Assembly: GCA_001642005.1 (NCBI GenBank) | Contig: LWCA01000531.1 | Span: 1 to 24,483 of the forward strand | Direction: 5' to 3' | From: Intoshia linei | Lineage: Eukaryota; Orthonectida; Rhopaluridae | Length of the DNA: 24,483 bases | Made by a program: the position numbers and the translations under genes | In this document: positions 1 through 9,245 of the stretch, one piece after another | Position numbering within the stretch: position 1 is the stretch's first letter | How the letters are laid out: each line of letters opens with the position of its first letter | The notes under the pieces: model-generated | The model's database searches: none | Told to the model about the DNA's origin: nothing | What the model saw: the letters and a program-made list of their open reading frames with translations, nothing else

Positions 1-380
1 TCTCATCTTCATTAGTTTGGACTGTTAGCTACTGAATGTAGTTTTTCTTTTTACTATTTTATGTTAAATTTGTAACCATTATCAATAAAAAAATAACACG
101 TTTCAGTTAATATAAATTTAATTTTATAAATTCGTTGCTGTAGTATTAAAATTTGAAGATTATAAAAAATGTTTTGAAAATGAAAATTTGAAATTTAAAA
201 ATTGCGTAGCAATGACAAAAATTCCGAAGGAATGAATTATATAGATTTTCACCCATATGTCTTCATTAAAAATGTGTAGACGTACAATACACATTTTTAG
301 CTTGTCCAATTAAATTTCTTTAAATTCCAAATGATTGCGTATGTCGGTATGATATGTCACTTTAGAAAAGTCCGTCACTT
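1..380. other. AT-rich non-coding stretch
   Basis: No reading frame here looks coding on either strand. The only structure I see is a perfect 11-bp inverted repeat, 268-278 (aaaaatgtgta) and 288-298 (tacacattttt), with a 9-base loop. It lies just beyond the 3' side of the minus-strand reading frame at 381-785, so it could be part of that fragment's 3' flank, but nothing shows a function. Confidence 0.5.
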
Positions 381-785
381 CTACCCTAGTAAGGTTCTCT
401 TGTTAAGTTCATTTTTCATGATTCCCGTTATTATGTTTCGGGGAAGGTGGTCCTTGTCAATAAATCCCGGCAATCTCTTCATTGTGTATTCTCTTACCAT
501 ATCGATGTAAGAGGATACCACTATTTGTTGCTCCCGTGACAGTGATGACAATATTTTCCGACCTTCTTTAAACACTATGACCGCATAAGGATATTCACGT
601 TCTATTCCATGCCAAGGGAATATATTAAATAGATCTCTGCCAATTTCGGTTTTTCCAGTACTTGTTCGACTGAAACGACTTATGTTAGAACTCCTAGAAT
701 ATCCGCTGCAAGCAAAATCAGTGTCTCTATACCGCATCCCCGACCATTTTTTGTCCCATGCTTTCTTCTGTGTCGGGTTAGACAC
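381..785 (-). CDS. unrecognised 134-residue reading frame
   Basis: This is an open frame of 134 codons starting MSNPTQKKAWDKKW and ending NKRTLLG. I do not recognise a family. Base composition is much less AT-rich than the flanks, and residue use is balanced (charged and aromatic residues mixed), unlike a chance frame in AT-rich DNA. Its first codons overlap the last codons of the helicase-like remnant at 778-1197 in another frame, so it may be the continuation of the same integrated sequence. I see no SF1 helicase motif in it, and equally no membrane segment, signal peptide or zinc-binding pattern. It could also be a separate small host exon. Coding status is likely historical; present function is doubtful. 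Confidence 0.4.
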   Translation of the reverse strand: MSNPTQKKAWDKKWSGMRYRDTDFACSGYSRSSNISRFSRTSTGKTEIGRDLFNIFPWHGIEREYPYAVIVFKEGRKILSSLSREQQIVVSSYIDMVREYTMKRLPGFIDKDHLPRNIITGIMKNELNKRTLLG

Positions 786-1197
786 ACTTGTAGGTTATAT
801 CTTGTGGACATCGGTAAGTATGCCGTAGATTAATCAGATTAGTAATAAACGGTATTGGTGCATTATCCATATCCCACATGGCATCACGTTGTACGTCGCA
901 TATTTGCTTATCGTCTCCAAGTAGTATTACGTTTTTCGATTTTAATTTCAGAGCTAGGAACATGATTAAACCAAGATGTACTAGTGTAGCTTCATCAACT
1001 ATTAAATTGATATGTTTGTATTTAAAGTGCAATTAATCATAACGGATGCAAAAGTTTTTCCATTACAATCTTTTAAATCAATAACTACTTTTCTAGATAC
1101 AGTGAGAATAAGTCCTCCATATTTGCTGTAAAATTTTTTAATGAAAGTCGTTTTTCCGCAACCAGCAATGCCTTGTATTTTTATGATTGTAGAGTTG
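778..1197 (-). pseudogene. broken SF1 RNA-virus-type helicase remnant
   Basis: Two adjacent minus-strand segments in different frames carry ordered motifs of viral superfamily 1 RNA helicases (Viral_helicase1 type, found in alphavirus-like, virga-like and related plus-strand RNA viruses). The upstream segment (about 1197 to 1035) has a Walker A motif, GIAGCGKTT, at 1146-1172. The second segment (778-1032) has the Walker B-like VDEA, then GDDKQ, then TYRCPQDI, in the family order. The frame changes by one near 1010-1035, and the frame closes soon after TYRCPQDI, so the later motifs are not seen. Such helicases are normally parts of replicase polyproteins of more than 1000 residues; only about 140 codons remain. 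With retrotransposon-like debris next door and host genes beyond, I infer an old endogenous copy in the host genome. It is broken and cannot encode an intact helicase. Confidence 0.7.
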
Positions 1198-1399
1198 TAT
1201 ATAACAACTAATCAATATAAACATTTACCTTTATCATTTCGATTCACTCACTCATTCGACTTATTTTATCTATAAAATTATCAAACACTTATAAATATAA
1301 TTTGGTGTTTGTAATGTAAAAACGTCTTTTGAATATTTAATAAACAAAATTTATGAAAACAAGTCTGACAATAAATATATCTTATTTTTTTCTTATCTC

Positions 1400-1757
1400 C
1401 TAGCGCCTATTCGCTACACTTCCCCCTCCAGATCGTCGGCAGATTGACACGTAGTGTCTCAATAGCCCACACTTGAAACAGCGTTGTAATTCGTTCTTTT
1501 AGATGTCCAATCTATCATAATTTGTCGTGACATGTGAGCGCATCATAGCCGTAGCTATGTCGATATTGTTATCTTTTTCAAAACGTATTTGTCTCTAACT
1601 TCCAGGGGGAGTCGCCTTAATAGTTCCTGATAGGCAATAATTTCGGCCGAGTCTATGCTAACTTTGTCGTCTAGCTTCATAAGGTTTTCTACCTATGTCT
1701 CGTAAGACTGCCGTACGTTGTTGGCGTTTATTACTTGCGACCTATACTTGATATTAT
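1400..1757 (-). pseudogene. decayed Gag-like fragment with CCHC zinc knuckle
   Basis: Reading minus, one segment (about 1757 to 1535) has a helical, charged stretch including ELLRRLPLEVRDKYVLKK, typical in style of Gag capsid-type regions of LTR retrotransposons. It is interrupted by in-frame stops at both ends. In another frame, 1439-1480 encodes CFKCGLLRHYVSIC, an exact C-x2-C-x4-H-x4-C zinc knuckle, followed by a basic, Gly-rich tail. The order (capsid-like, then knuckle) matches Gag. Frames are broken, no protease or reverse transcriptase is visible, and no LTRs are seen. Composition is clearly GC-richer than the surroundings, as for the helicase remnant 200 bases away. Ty3/gypsy, Ty1/copia and BEL/Pao origins cannot be told apart here. 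Confidence 0.55.
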
Positions 1758-1760
1758 AAA

Positions 1761-2071
1761 TTAAAAGAGACTTTGCGAGCTATTTTTAGTTAGGTGTTTT
1801 GATAACAAACTGCCTAATGTAAAGTTTTTTGTTGAGTTGTGTAGAGGATTGGGAATATTTATAGATTCAATATCTGACCAAATATAGACTCTTTGATGGA
1901 AATTCTGATAATGGATTTCTGATCCCTTTGGTCTTGTACTGAGCAACAAAGATAGACTCTTCTTTTCATCTTCTAATGAGTTTATTCGTTAGTTGATGTC
2001 AATATTTGCTCATTTTGTTTATACTTAAATAACAATGATATTGCAAAATTAATTAAATAAATAGGATCATA
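1761..2071. other. intergenic, no supported gene
   Basis: This contains a 62-codon minus-strand frame (1761-1949; MLLSTRPKGSEIHYQ...) that may be more of the neighbouring retroelement debris, but I see no motif in it. The rest is AT-rich spacer up to the stop codon of the gene at 2072. Confidence 0.4.
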
Positions 2072-2938
2072 TTAGTTTATTGAGTAACCTGTAAGCTCTA
2101 GAAATGTATTTCTCAGTGAATCAACCAGTTGAAGAACATCATTTAGCTTGTCTATGTATTCTTTGTTGAACATGGTTGTTTTGGAATCTATTGTCTTTGT
2201 TGTTTTTTCGGTAATTATGGTGTCTTCAATTTTGGGATCAACTTTCATTATACTTGAGTCTACTTTGTGTTCATCTTTGGTGGTATTTTTAAGTTTTGAT
2301 TTATTGTCATTTGCAGGAGAACACAATTTTTTATAGTCACTATCTCTTGGTAGTCCATCATTTAAATTTGTTTGGTTTTTTAATGATTCATTAAATTTAT
2401 CGTCAAAATCATGAGTTGTGCAATCTTTTGCTTTTTGACTGATTTTACATAAATGCTTGATTTGGTTATCCACAATAATATAATCAAAATCTCAGTATAA
2501 TAAAAGACACCTTTTGGATTCTTGAAAGCGCAAAGAGGACTACCATCATTGGCTTCAATGATGCCATCGTCTTTTTCATAAGTAACTCCATCGTGAGTGA
2601 ATTCCATGTTCATTGGGATTTTTACTGCTATAGGGTCCAGTCGGTTTGGTATATTTGACTTATCTCCAATTGGTTTGATTTTTGTATGTGAGGTAAACAG
2701 GGCTTACAATGTCTAAATTTAGAATTGCAAAATCAGAAGTTAGTGGTAGAGAAGGATAAATGGTGTAATTAAAGAATGCAATTTTGATAAAATTAATACT
2801 AGCAAAATTACCGATGAAGTTTATGAAGACTGATATAGGTTTGTCTACTAAACCACAGTTTTTGGTTTGGATAAGGAGATAATCGGTTATGAAATAGAAA
2901 TTTTGTACGCTATTTACAATCCTATAACCAGCAGGCAT
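2072..2938 (-). CDS. unrecognised protein, 265 residues, three exons
   Basis: Minus-strand model: exon 1 2938-2708 (MPAGYRIVNSVQNFYF...), intron 2707-2659 (49 bp, GTAAGC...AG), exon 2 2658-2511, intron 2510-2491 (20 bp, GTGTC...GAG), exon 3 2490-2072. All phases agree and give 265 residues ending LTGYSIN. I do not recognise the family. The N-terminal 77 residues are rich in F, I and Y; the middle contains FTHDGVTYEKDDGII; the C-terminal third is hydrophilic and K/D/T-rich, ending in a short helix (KLNDVLQLVDSLRNTF). An alternative is that 2938 is not the true start: TATAAAAAGATG follows a CTCAG acceptor at 2948, in frame with the coding stretch at 3151-3429, so this may be the 3' half of one gene running to 3974. 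A poly(A) signal, AATAAA, lies in the last codons. Confidence 0.5.
2076..2081 (-). terminator. AATAAA poly(A) signal touching the stop codon
   Basis: On the minus strand the last codons read TCA ATA AAC TAA, so the hexamer AATAAA sits one base upstream of the stop. The same tight arrangement recurs at 6057-6062 and 15973-15978, which supports a real 3' end here. Confidence 0.5.
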
Positions 2939-3084
2939 CTTTTTATACTGAGGTTAAAAGATTGAGTAGTTATATTAATTGTTCATTTTTTTGTTAAATC
3001 TTTTGATAATTATTATCAAATCATTCTCACTCATGAGTCATGATAACACAAAATGGATTTGAACGCATTTTGTTGAATATTGAA

Positions 3085-3974
3085 TTGTCCTCCTCTGTTG
3101 AATTTTTCTCTTTTTTTAAAAGAACATTGTATATAAAGACAGAAAGGTCATTAATAGTGATGTAACACGTTTAATTTTTCTTCATGGGTATATGTGTTAT
3201 TGCAATTGAGAGATCCCTTGTTAAGTTTCCAATCATTAAACAATTCAACAAATCTTGGATTCGAATAACTTTTTACTTTGATTATGAAGTCAGTAATGTT
3301 GTTAGAAATATTTTTATTAAGTTTGGTGTATTTTTCATTTTTGACAGACAAGAGTTGGTAATTCACAGCACTCTGAAGGTTGATGAGATTCAGTGCATTA
3401 TCTTTAATTGCGGTTTCCATACGTAGCATGTAATGCTGGTATTGACCATGTTTTGTTTTAAATGGAAAAAGTTGGTTATATTATTTTTATCATTACGGAA
3501 TCCAGGTATTAGAGTATATAGATTGATTGTAACCAGAAAAGACTTCATGGTTACAAATTTGGAAATTGAGCCGTGAAAGGTAGCCAAATATATGATTTGT
3601 TTTGTTATAGTTAAAGTTTAAGTGGAGAGTATTGTTATTATTATAAATATTTGAGAAATTAATGACTTGATCATTAGTGAAAGCCGAAGAGGCTTTAAAT
3701 TTTGACCCATTGGGCTCTAGTTTTGAATTAAAATATAGGTTACAAAAATTGCGTTCGATTATTAAATTATTAATAATTGGTTGTTGAATAAGAAGAGCAG
3801 TATTGGAGTTTGTCTTGATTTTATATTAATTAAAATAGGAAAATCGGTTGTATTATTGTTTAAAAAGAGTTTGTTGACATCAACTTCGTCGTAAATATTT
3901 TGATTATCAAAATTGTTTATGAGGTAAAAATCTTTTAGTATTTTACTTCCGTTAGTGCTGTTGTACTTGTACAT
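3085..3974 (-). CDS. unrecognised multi-exon gene, exon limits uncertain
   Basis: A chain of coding-like minus-strand segments starts with ATG at 3974 (MYKYNSTNGSKILKDF). It continues in a second frame from about 3834 to 3490 (ALLIQQPIINNLIIERNF, then FGYLSRLNFQICNHE) and a third from about 3429 to 3151 (METAIKDNALNLINLQSAV..., NPRFVELFNDWKLNKG). Phase-compatible links exist: GAA before 3901 to ACA at about 3824; NHE to HYM across 3535-3432 (GTCTTT donor, weak); and AAC at about 3168 to the CTCAG acceptor at 2948, which would fuse it to the gene at 2072-2938. A single inserted base in an A4 run near 3827 would also restore frame, so an indel or a decayed gene cannot be excluded. N-glycosylation-type NNT/NNS sites are common. 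No family recognised. The upstream flank is AT-rich and TATA-like (3980-3996). Confidence 0.4.
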
Positions 3975-4281
3975 AGAAATTTTTTATATCAATATGGAAT
4001 TGTTTTAATGTTTATAAAATTGATTAAAATTATTTTATTTGTTATAAACAGTGGTATTCTAAATTAATTCAAAATTTGATGAAAGTAGCCAACACCATTT
4101 TTTAATTTTCAGTGATTTTATAGTACAGTACTCTCTCCACAACTCTGTATTTCACCATATGATTATAATAATTATTACTGTAATATAGAGAATGTCTTAG
4201 GCATATTACATTTTATTCTATAACTCGCCATTGATTTAAATTAAATTTAAAATGTAAAACTAATTCTAATTTTTTAATTAT
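3975..4281. other. AT-rich spacer between divergent genes
   Basis: This lies between the minus-strand start at 3974 and the CLPTM1 exon at 4497. I searched for the missing N-terminal CLPTM1 exons here (glycine-tryptophan-rich 'YGDW' block, N-glycosylated 'NGS' strand) and found nothing like them. A short open plus-strand frame after a TTTCAG at 4112 (reading FYSTVLSPQLCISPY) resembles no family I know. Confidence 0.4.
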
Positions 4282-4307
4282 GGCGATCGACAGGTTGGGC
4301 ATCCCTG
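4282..4307. repeat. solo hAT-like terminal inverted repeat
   Basis: On the minus strand this reads CAGGGATGCCCAACCTGTCG and on into ATCGCC, the typical look of hAT terminal inverted repeats (compare CAGTGGTGGGCAAACT at 8003). I found no mate within the window, so it is an orphan end or a recombined remnant. It sits 190 bp upstream of a CLPTM1 gene that has lost its 5' part. Confidence 0.45.
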
Positions 4308-4496
4308 TTATACAATTTTGATATCAGACAACAATACTGTATTTGATTACCTTATTTTTGACCAATGCACAGTGGACAATTTCGTCCCAAGACCTAAATT
4401 TGAGTTTTCACAGTAAAAAATATGATTAAGCACAAGATTCCTAGATTTGTATTGACCTATTGAGGTATTTAGTATAAGTTATTACAATATTTTTAG

Positions 4497-6061
4497 AATT
4501 GACAAAATTTAAAAAAGTCGTTTATCCAAACACGTTCAATTTACTGAACGAGTCTAAAACACCAAAAAAAGAGGATGAAATAAAATCACACATTCACAAC
4601 AACGTTACTGTTAATCTATTATCGGATTTTACACCTTGGCAAAAACAATCAGTACCAGCGCCTTTATCTAACTGTACAGATAAAAATATAATAATTTCAT
4701 TTTATTTAGACTTAAAATTTGATGATGAAAACAAAGTGTTTATGCCCGTTATGTACTTGAATGATTACTGGAATTTAAACGAAGATTACCAAATAATCAA
4801 TGACACTTTAGAGTAAAATTTAAGTTAATACCATTGACTAAAAATTTTTAGGTATATAGATTTCACCATTACTTTTTACCCCATTTCTCTCTTCCGATGG
4901 CAACTCTATACTGCTCAAAATGTGAAAAATAATTGGGTTTACAAATTAATAGGCGAGGATCAATTTGGTCAATCTGACAATGAAAATGACGCTTTTAAAG
5001 TATATTTAGAAGTAGGATTTCATCCTAATAATTTTAAATTAGAAAATGATTCTGGAAACAAATATTTATCTTTTAATTATGACAATGATTATTTCACTAG
5101 TCCACAGCATATTTGAGTTTTTTGCCTTTAAAAATGGTAAATTGTTAAATGTCATGTTTTATAATGTTAGATATTCAATTTTGGAAAAGTAGAAAGTCTT
5201 TGGAAGGTTTAAGTGTCAGATCTGTCATATTCAACGTTTTCCAATCTATTGTAATTGCCTTGTATGTTTTTGATAATGATACCAATTTTGTCATTAAAGT
5301 CTCCGTGTTCGTTGGTTTACTTATTGAATTATGGAAAATTACTAAAGTTGTCAATATTAAGGTATTTTATTTAAATTTAATTTGATTGTATTTTTTATAG
5401 GTGATATACATTTTTGATGGTAAATTGCCATTTTTACAATTTAGTGGAAAATCTACGTATATACACTCCGCTACCCAAAAATATGACAAGGTATTTGTGT
5501 TGATATATTTTGTTTTAAACTCACTGAATCATTTTGCCAATTTAGATAGCTTTCAAATATCTAGCTTGGTTGTTTTTTCCTTTATTTGTTGGGTATTCAA
5601 TTTATTCTCTATTATACGAAAATCACAAGGGATGGTATTCATGGGGTTTAGGAACAACATATGGATTTTTACTCATGTTTGGTATTGCTACTATTCATTT
5701 CAATTGTTTTATTTTTGAATAGGGTTTATTATGATGTTTCCCCAACTCTTTATTAACTACAATCTAAAATCTGTGGCTCATTTGCCCTGGAGAATGTTAA
5801 CATATAAAGCACTAAACACTTTTATTGATGACATATTTGCCTTTGCAATAAAAATGCCGACACTATACAGAATTGGTTGTTTTAGAGATGGTAATTTTAA
5901 TTGTTTGTTTAATTGATTAAATTTTAGATATCGTGTTTTTCATCTATCTATATCAGAAGTGGGTTTACAAAGTAGACCCAAAAAGAGTTAATGAATTTGG
6001 AACTAGTCAAGAAATGATTGATAATGAACAAGATGGATCGTTAATAAAAAAAAATGAATAA
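4497..6061 (+). CDS. CLPTM1: CLPTM1 homologue, 5' part missing
   Basis: CLPTM1 is a conserved multi-pass ER/Golgi membrane protein. Exons: 4497-4812, 4852-4999, 5043-5136, 5171-5361, 5401-5490, 5546-5681, 5723-5890, 5928-6061, separated by introns of 34-55 bp, all GT-AG. Phases agree throughout and give 424 residues to the stop. Diagnostic blocks in order are NNVTVNLLSDFTPW, YLNDYWNLNEDY, SLFRWQLYTAQN, HSIFEFFAFKNDIQFW, SLEGLSVRSV, LWKITKV, STYIHSATQKYD, HKGWYSWGLGTTYGF, FPQLFINYNLKSVAHLPWRM, LTYKALNTFIDDIFAF, MYRIGC-like LYRIGC, and KVDPKRVNEFG. Animal homologues run to about 600-670 residues, so roughly 200 N-terminal residues, including the signal anchor, are absent. The first exon starts at a TTTTTAG acceptor (4491-4496), and no in-frame upstream exon was found. 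The remainder is intact. Confidence 0.9.
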
Positions 6062-6062
6062 A
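6057..6062 (+). terminator. AATAAA poly(A) signal overlapping the CLPTM1 stop
   Basis: The final codons read AAT GAA TAA A: the TAA stop (6059-6061) lies inside the hexamer AATAAA. There is thus almost no 3' untranslated sequence before the signal. Confidence 0.6.
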
Positions 6063-7002
6063 TTTATTAATATTTCATTTATTCGTCCAATATCTGAAAA
6101 TTTCTTGAAAGTATTTTCATTGTCCAAATACAAAGAAATAGAGACATTAATATTGCAAAAATTATATTATACGATATAATTGCAGTTGTAATTGGCCAAT
6201 AATTAACAATATTTCTAAAATTAATGATAAATTACCATTTTTTACAAAAAAAGATGTAAATGAATGAATTAACAATTATAGTTAAAAAAATATAAATCTC
6301 ATTTTTGACTCGGAAATTTCTTTTTAAATTCCAGTATAAACTGAATATATTAATATTTTTTAAAATAATTAAACCTTTGCTGATGATGACAGAAAAGTAA
6401 ACTGCAAATTAATTTTCAATCCAATATTACATAACAGTTATAAAATTAATCTGAACAACAAAAAAGAATATGAGTTCATAACTAAACTAATAATGTTAGA
6501 TAATGAAAATGTAACTCCAAAAAAAAATTAATAATGCGTTATACGCGATAATAGAGTAATTTAAAAAATAATTATAAGGAGCCACGAATAAAATGCTACG
6601 GGTACATGGTCATGAGTTGATAAAATTTGAATCTGTTATAGTGTATGGCAGTGTTCCATCTAAGTCTTAAAATCGGTAAATAATACGATATTTTTGAAAT
6701 CGTACTACACGATAAAAAGTTAATAACGTAAAAGTTTATAAACTCACGATAAGTTAGAGAGCTGCGTTCAAATTTCAAATAAAATGGGTTAATTTTAAAT
6801 TTACAGCTGTTTCCAAATGTTGGGAATCCCAATCTGGCCCATGATAAATTTCAAAAAAGTAAATATAATTTTTTTAAACAAATCAATTAACGGATGATCG
6901 TAGGGTCAATTAAATCTTTAATCAAAGTGTATACTTGCTTATTTGCTAGGTGACCGAAAAATGAGTGACGACAAAAAAGGCATTATAAAACACTGTCTAA
7001 AT
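6062..7002. other. intergenic, no gene seen
   Basis: AT-rich spacer with many stops in all frames. A 78-codon minus frame at 6596-6832 has no motif and low coding character. The stretch TTGGGAATCCCAATCTGGCCC near 6820-6840 looks like a worn hAT end but has no mate. 6995-7002 (gtctaaat) is the left target duplication of the next element. Confidence 0.5.
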
Positions 7003-7457
7003 CAGTGCTTTCCAACCCATTTTGGTTTGCGACACACCAATCTAAAAATATACTATTGATTCGTTAAAAGAAATTTTTTCTAATAATCTCAAAATAAATA
7101 TAAAATTACTGCTCCACTATAGATTAAAAATAATTATATATGTAATGTTATTAAAAAAAATTACATTTGTATAAACGAGATTTAAATTATTTTTTCATTA
7201 TTTCAAAAATGTGCGTGAACGATATGAAAAGGTATATATAAAGGAAAAAGTGTATTTGATGTTTTATTTATTGATTTTGATGGTAAAATAATAATTTTGG
7301 TGATGAATTTAATCAAATTTAGTGAAAAATAACGCTATTTTAGTTATGTAAAAATTTTATTTTCATTTGAAAATCTTATTTATGCTATTTAAAACCAAAA
7401 ATTTTAAAAAATAAATTAAATAAATTTGTTTGGCGACACACCGGTTGGAAAGCACTG
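7003..7457. mobile_element. hAT-type MITE, 455 bp
   Basis: Terminal inverted repeats CAGTGCTTTCCAACC (7003-7017) and GGTTGGAAAGCACTG (7443-7457) are perfect over 15 bp. A second pair, GCGACACACC, occurs just inside both ends. Flanking 8-bp target duplications are gtctaaat (6995-7002) and gtctaaag (7458-7465), seven of eight identical, as expected for hAT transposition. No coding capacity is seen, so this is a non-autonomous element. Confidence 0.85.
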
Positions 7458-7879
7458 GTCTAAAGATTAAAAAAAGATCTGCATCAAAATGGTATATTTA
7501 AATTAATTTTGTGGTTTATAGATTTTTTCCTAAATTTTAATATAATAATTAATGAAACCAAGATTAACGTTAAAACGGATTGATATGACAGATTAATATT
7601 ATTTATTTTTTATATTATTGCAGATGTGAAAACCAGGTTTTGAATATACTTTAGGTAAATTAAAATATGGGTTGCATGATATTAACATCGCAAAAAATAG
7701 AAATTTCAGATCAATTTGTATACTGTATATCAGTGCACTGCAGTGGTCTCAACTTATTACAAGAATAAATTAATTTTTTTTAAATTTCCCTTTCAAAATT
7801 CAATTTTATAAAAATTGGATTCTAGATTTGTAATTTTGTGTCAGTTTTTTAATAATCTTAATACATTGTAATTATAATT

Positions 7880-8002
7880 TACTAGCTTGGCTGTTTTGTA
7901 CTTCGTACAAACACCAACTAACTATGCCGAAGGCTCAATTTTCTAATTCTACCAAAATAATATAATCTTAATAAAAATGCCACTATTATCAATCTTCTAA
8001 AG
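7880..8002. repeat. dispersed repeat family A, copy 1
   Basis: About 120 bp shared with 10138-10275 and, in its right part, with 20205-20280. Shared blocks include TACTTCGTACAAACA / TACTGCGTACAAACA, ATTCTACCAAAA, AAAAATGCCACTATT / AAAAATGCTACTATT, and the terminal TCTAAAG/TTTAAAG. Copy 1 ends exactly at the left end of the hAT element at 8003; copies 2 and 3 are also followed by hAT-like ends. Confidence 0.65.
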
Positions 8003-8217
8003 CAGTGGTGGGCAAACTTATTGATATGCTGGCCGCATTGACCACGTATAATTATGTCTCGGGTCGCACAAATATCGTGAATACACATGAAACAATTTAA
8101 ATTGATAAAATTTTATTTTGGCTTGTAAAATTAAATTAATTATAAGTGTCAAAATTCCATTTGAATAATTAACAATTATTATTTTTTGGAGTGCATTTAA
8201 ATTATTAATTGTGTTTA

Positions 8218-9245
8218 CAGTGAAACCTCTTTATAAATAAATTATCATGCTGTTAAAAATATATCAATTCTGTATAATTTGTTTATTACATTTTCCCTAG
8301 TGATTGTGATTTCTCGGGAAATGACAAAAGTCGAGAACCAGGAAATTAAAAATTAAATTTCCCGGGAAAAATAAAAAATTTTACTTCATATAAAATAGAA
8401 GCATTAAAAGTTTTAGAGACCTTAATTAATTTTAGAAATAAAAAGAAAAATTTATTTGATTACTAGATTAAAATTTACAAATTTAATTAGAAAAAAATTA
8501 ATTTATTTTAAATTGTTGAAAAAGTGTTTCAAAACACATAATATTGATAGATTCGTCTTTTAAACGCGTTCTACGTTTTGTAACGAAATTAGAAGCAGTA
8601 GAGAAATTTCTTTCATTTTGTGTTGACGTAGGTTGAACGGTCATAAAAGTTTCCTTTAATTTTAACAATTTTGATGATAGCGTTCCAGTTTGTAATAACT
8701 CAAAATATTTTTCAAAATAAAATTGGAAAAAGAGGATAATTCCCCCAAGCGTTAATAATTTGTGGTTGGAATAAGAAGTTTTTAAAAAAGTATTGAAAAA
8801 ATGATATTTTTCCATTAAGGACTGAAAAATTAGATTTTTTATTTGTGGTTTGATGAAGTGGATTTTTTTCATAAGATTTCGTAAAATCGGATTTTTGAAA
8901 AGAATATCGGTGTAAGACAATTTTTCCATGAGGGCTTGAAATGGTATTTTTGATTAAATTTTATTAGTGGTAGGATTTTGGAAATGGTAAATTTTAAATA
9001 TTATAATATAATCATATTTTCATAGTAATAACAAACATAAATCAAATTCAGGTATGTCTCAATTTTTTTCGGGAAATCCCGGTAATTTTGTCCCGGTTTT
9101 TTTCCCGGGACAATTACTAATTTTCACATGTCAACAGTTTACGTTGTATGGAATTTTTATGAAACTTATCACGCTTTTTGATACTCCAAAAAACAAATTA
9201 GTCGTTAAATTTTCAAAATCGTTTGTTTATAAAGAGGTTTCACTG
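8218..9245. mobile_element. nested hAT-derived element, 1028 bp
   Basis: Terminal inverted repeats CAGTGAAACCTCTTTATAAA at both ends (8218-8237 and 9226-9245) are perfect over 20 bp. The 8-bp flanks are tgtgttta and tattatta, a poor match, while TA directly borders both ends. The internal transposase fragment is hAT, so I classify by protein rather than by target site. Subterminal GC-rich palindromes stand out in this AT-rich DNA: TTTCCCGGGAAA at 8358-8369, TTTCCCGGGA at 9101-9110, and several CGGGAAA half-sites, the kind of array that hAT transposases bind. Confidence 0.7.
8498..8929 (-). pseudogene. hAT transposase C-terminal fragment
   Basis: A minus-strand frame of 143 codons ends with a recognisable hAT C-terminal dimerisation (hATC) region: PTSTQNERNFSTASNFVTKR then TRLKDESINIMCF, matching the family pattern of P-x-S/T-S-x2-x-ER-x-FS-x-A followed by a K/R-rich stretch and a hydrophobic helix. 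Full hAT transposases have about 600 or more residues with an N-terminal BED finger and an RNase H-like catalytic core; only the last quarter is present, and it begins abruptly with MEKLSYTDILFKNP. No catalytic DDE region is visible. It lies inside the TIR-bounded element at 8218-9245, so this is an internally deleted, transposition-incompetent copy that could only move in trans. Confidence 0.8.

Noticed and set aside
3184-3426. 80-codon plus-strand frame MGICVIAIERSLV...
   Set aside because: It is antisense to the better-supported minus-strand frame 3151-3429 and is hydrophobic in the way antisense shadows often are.
3824-3901. A single-base deletion breaking the gene at 3974
   Set aside because: An in-phase GT-AG junction nearby explains the frame change without an indel, although the indel reading remains possible.
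5491-5545. Read-through of the CLPTM1 frame after TQKYDK
   Set aside because: The stretch opens with GTATTTG, ends TTTAG, and its removal restores the conserved IAFKYLAWLFFPL block, so it is an intron.
6596-6832. 78-codon minus-strand frame MGFPTFGNSCKF...
   Set aside because: No motif, no neighbours that link by splicing, and composition like the spacer.
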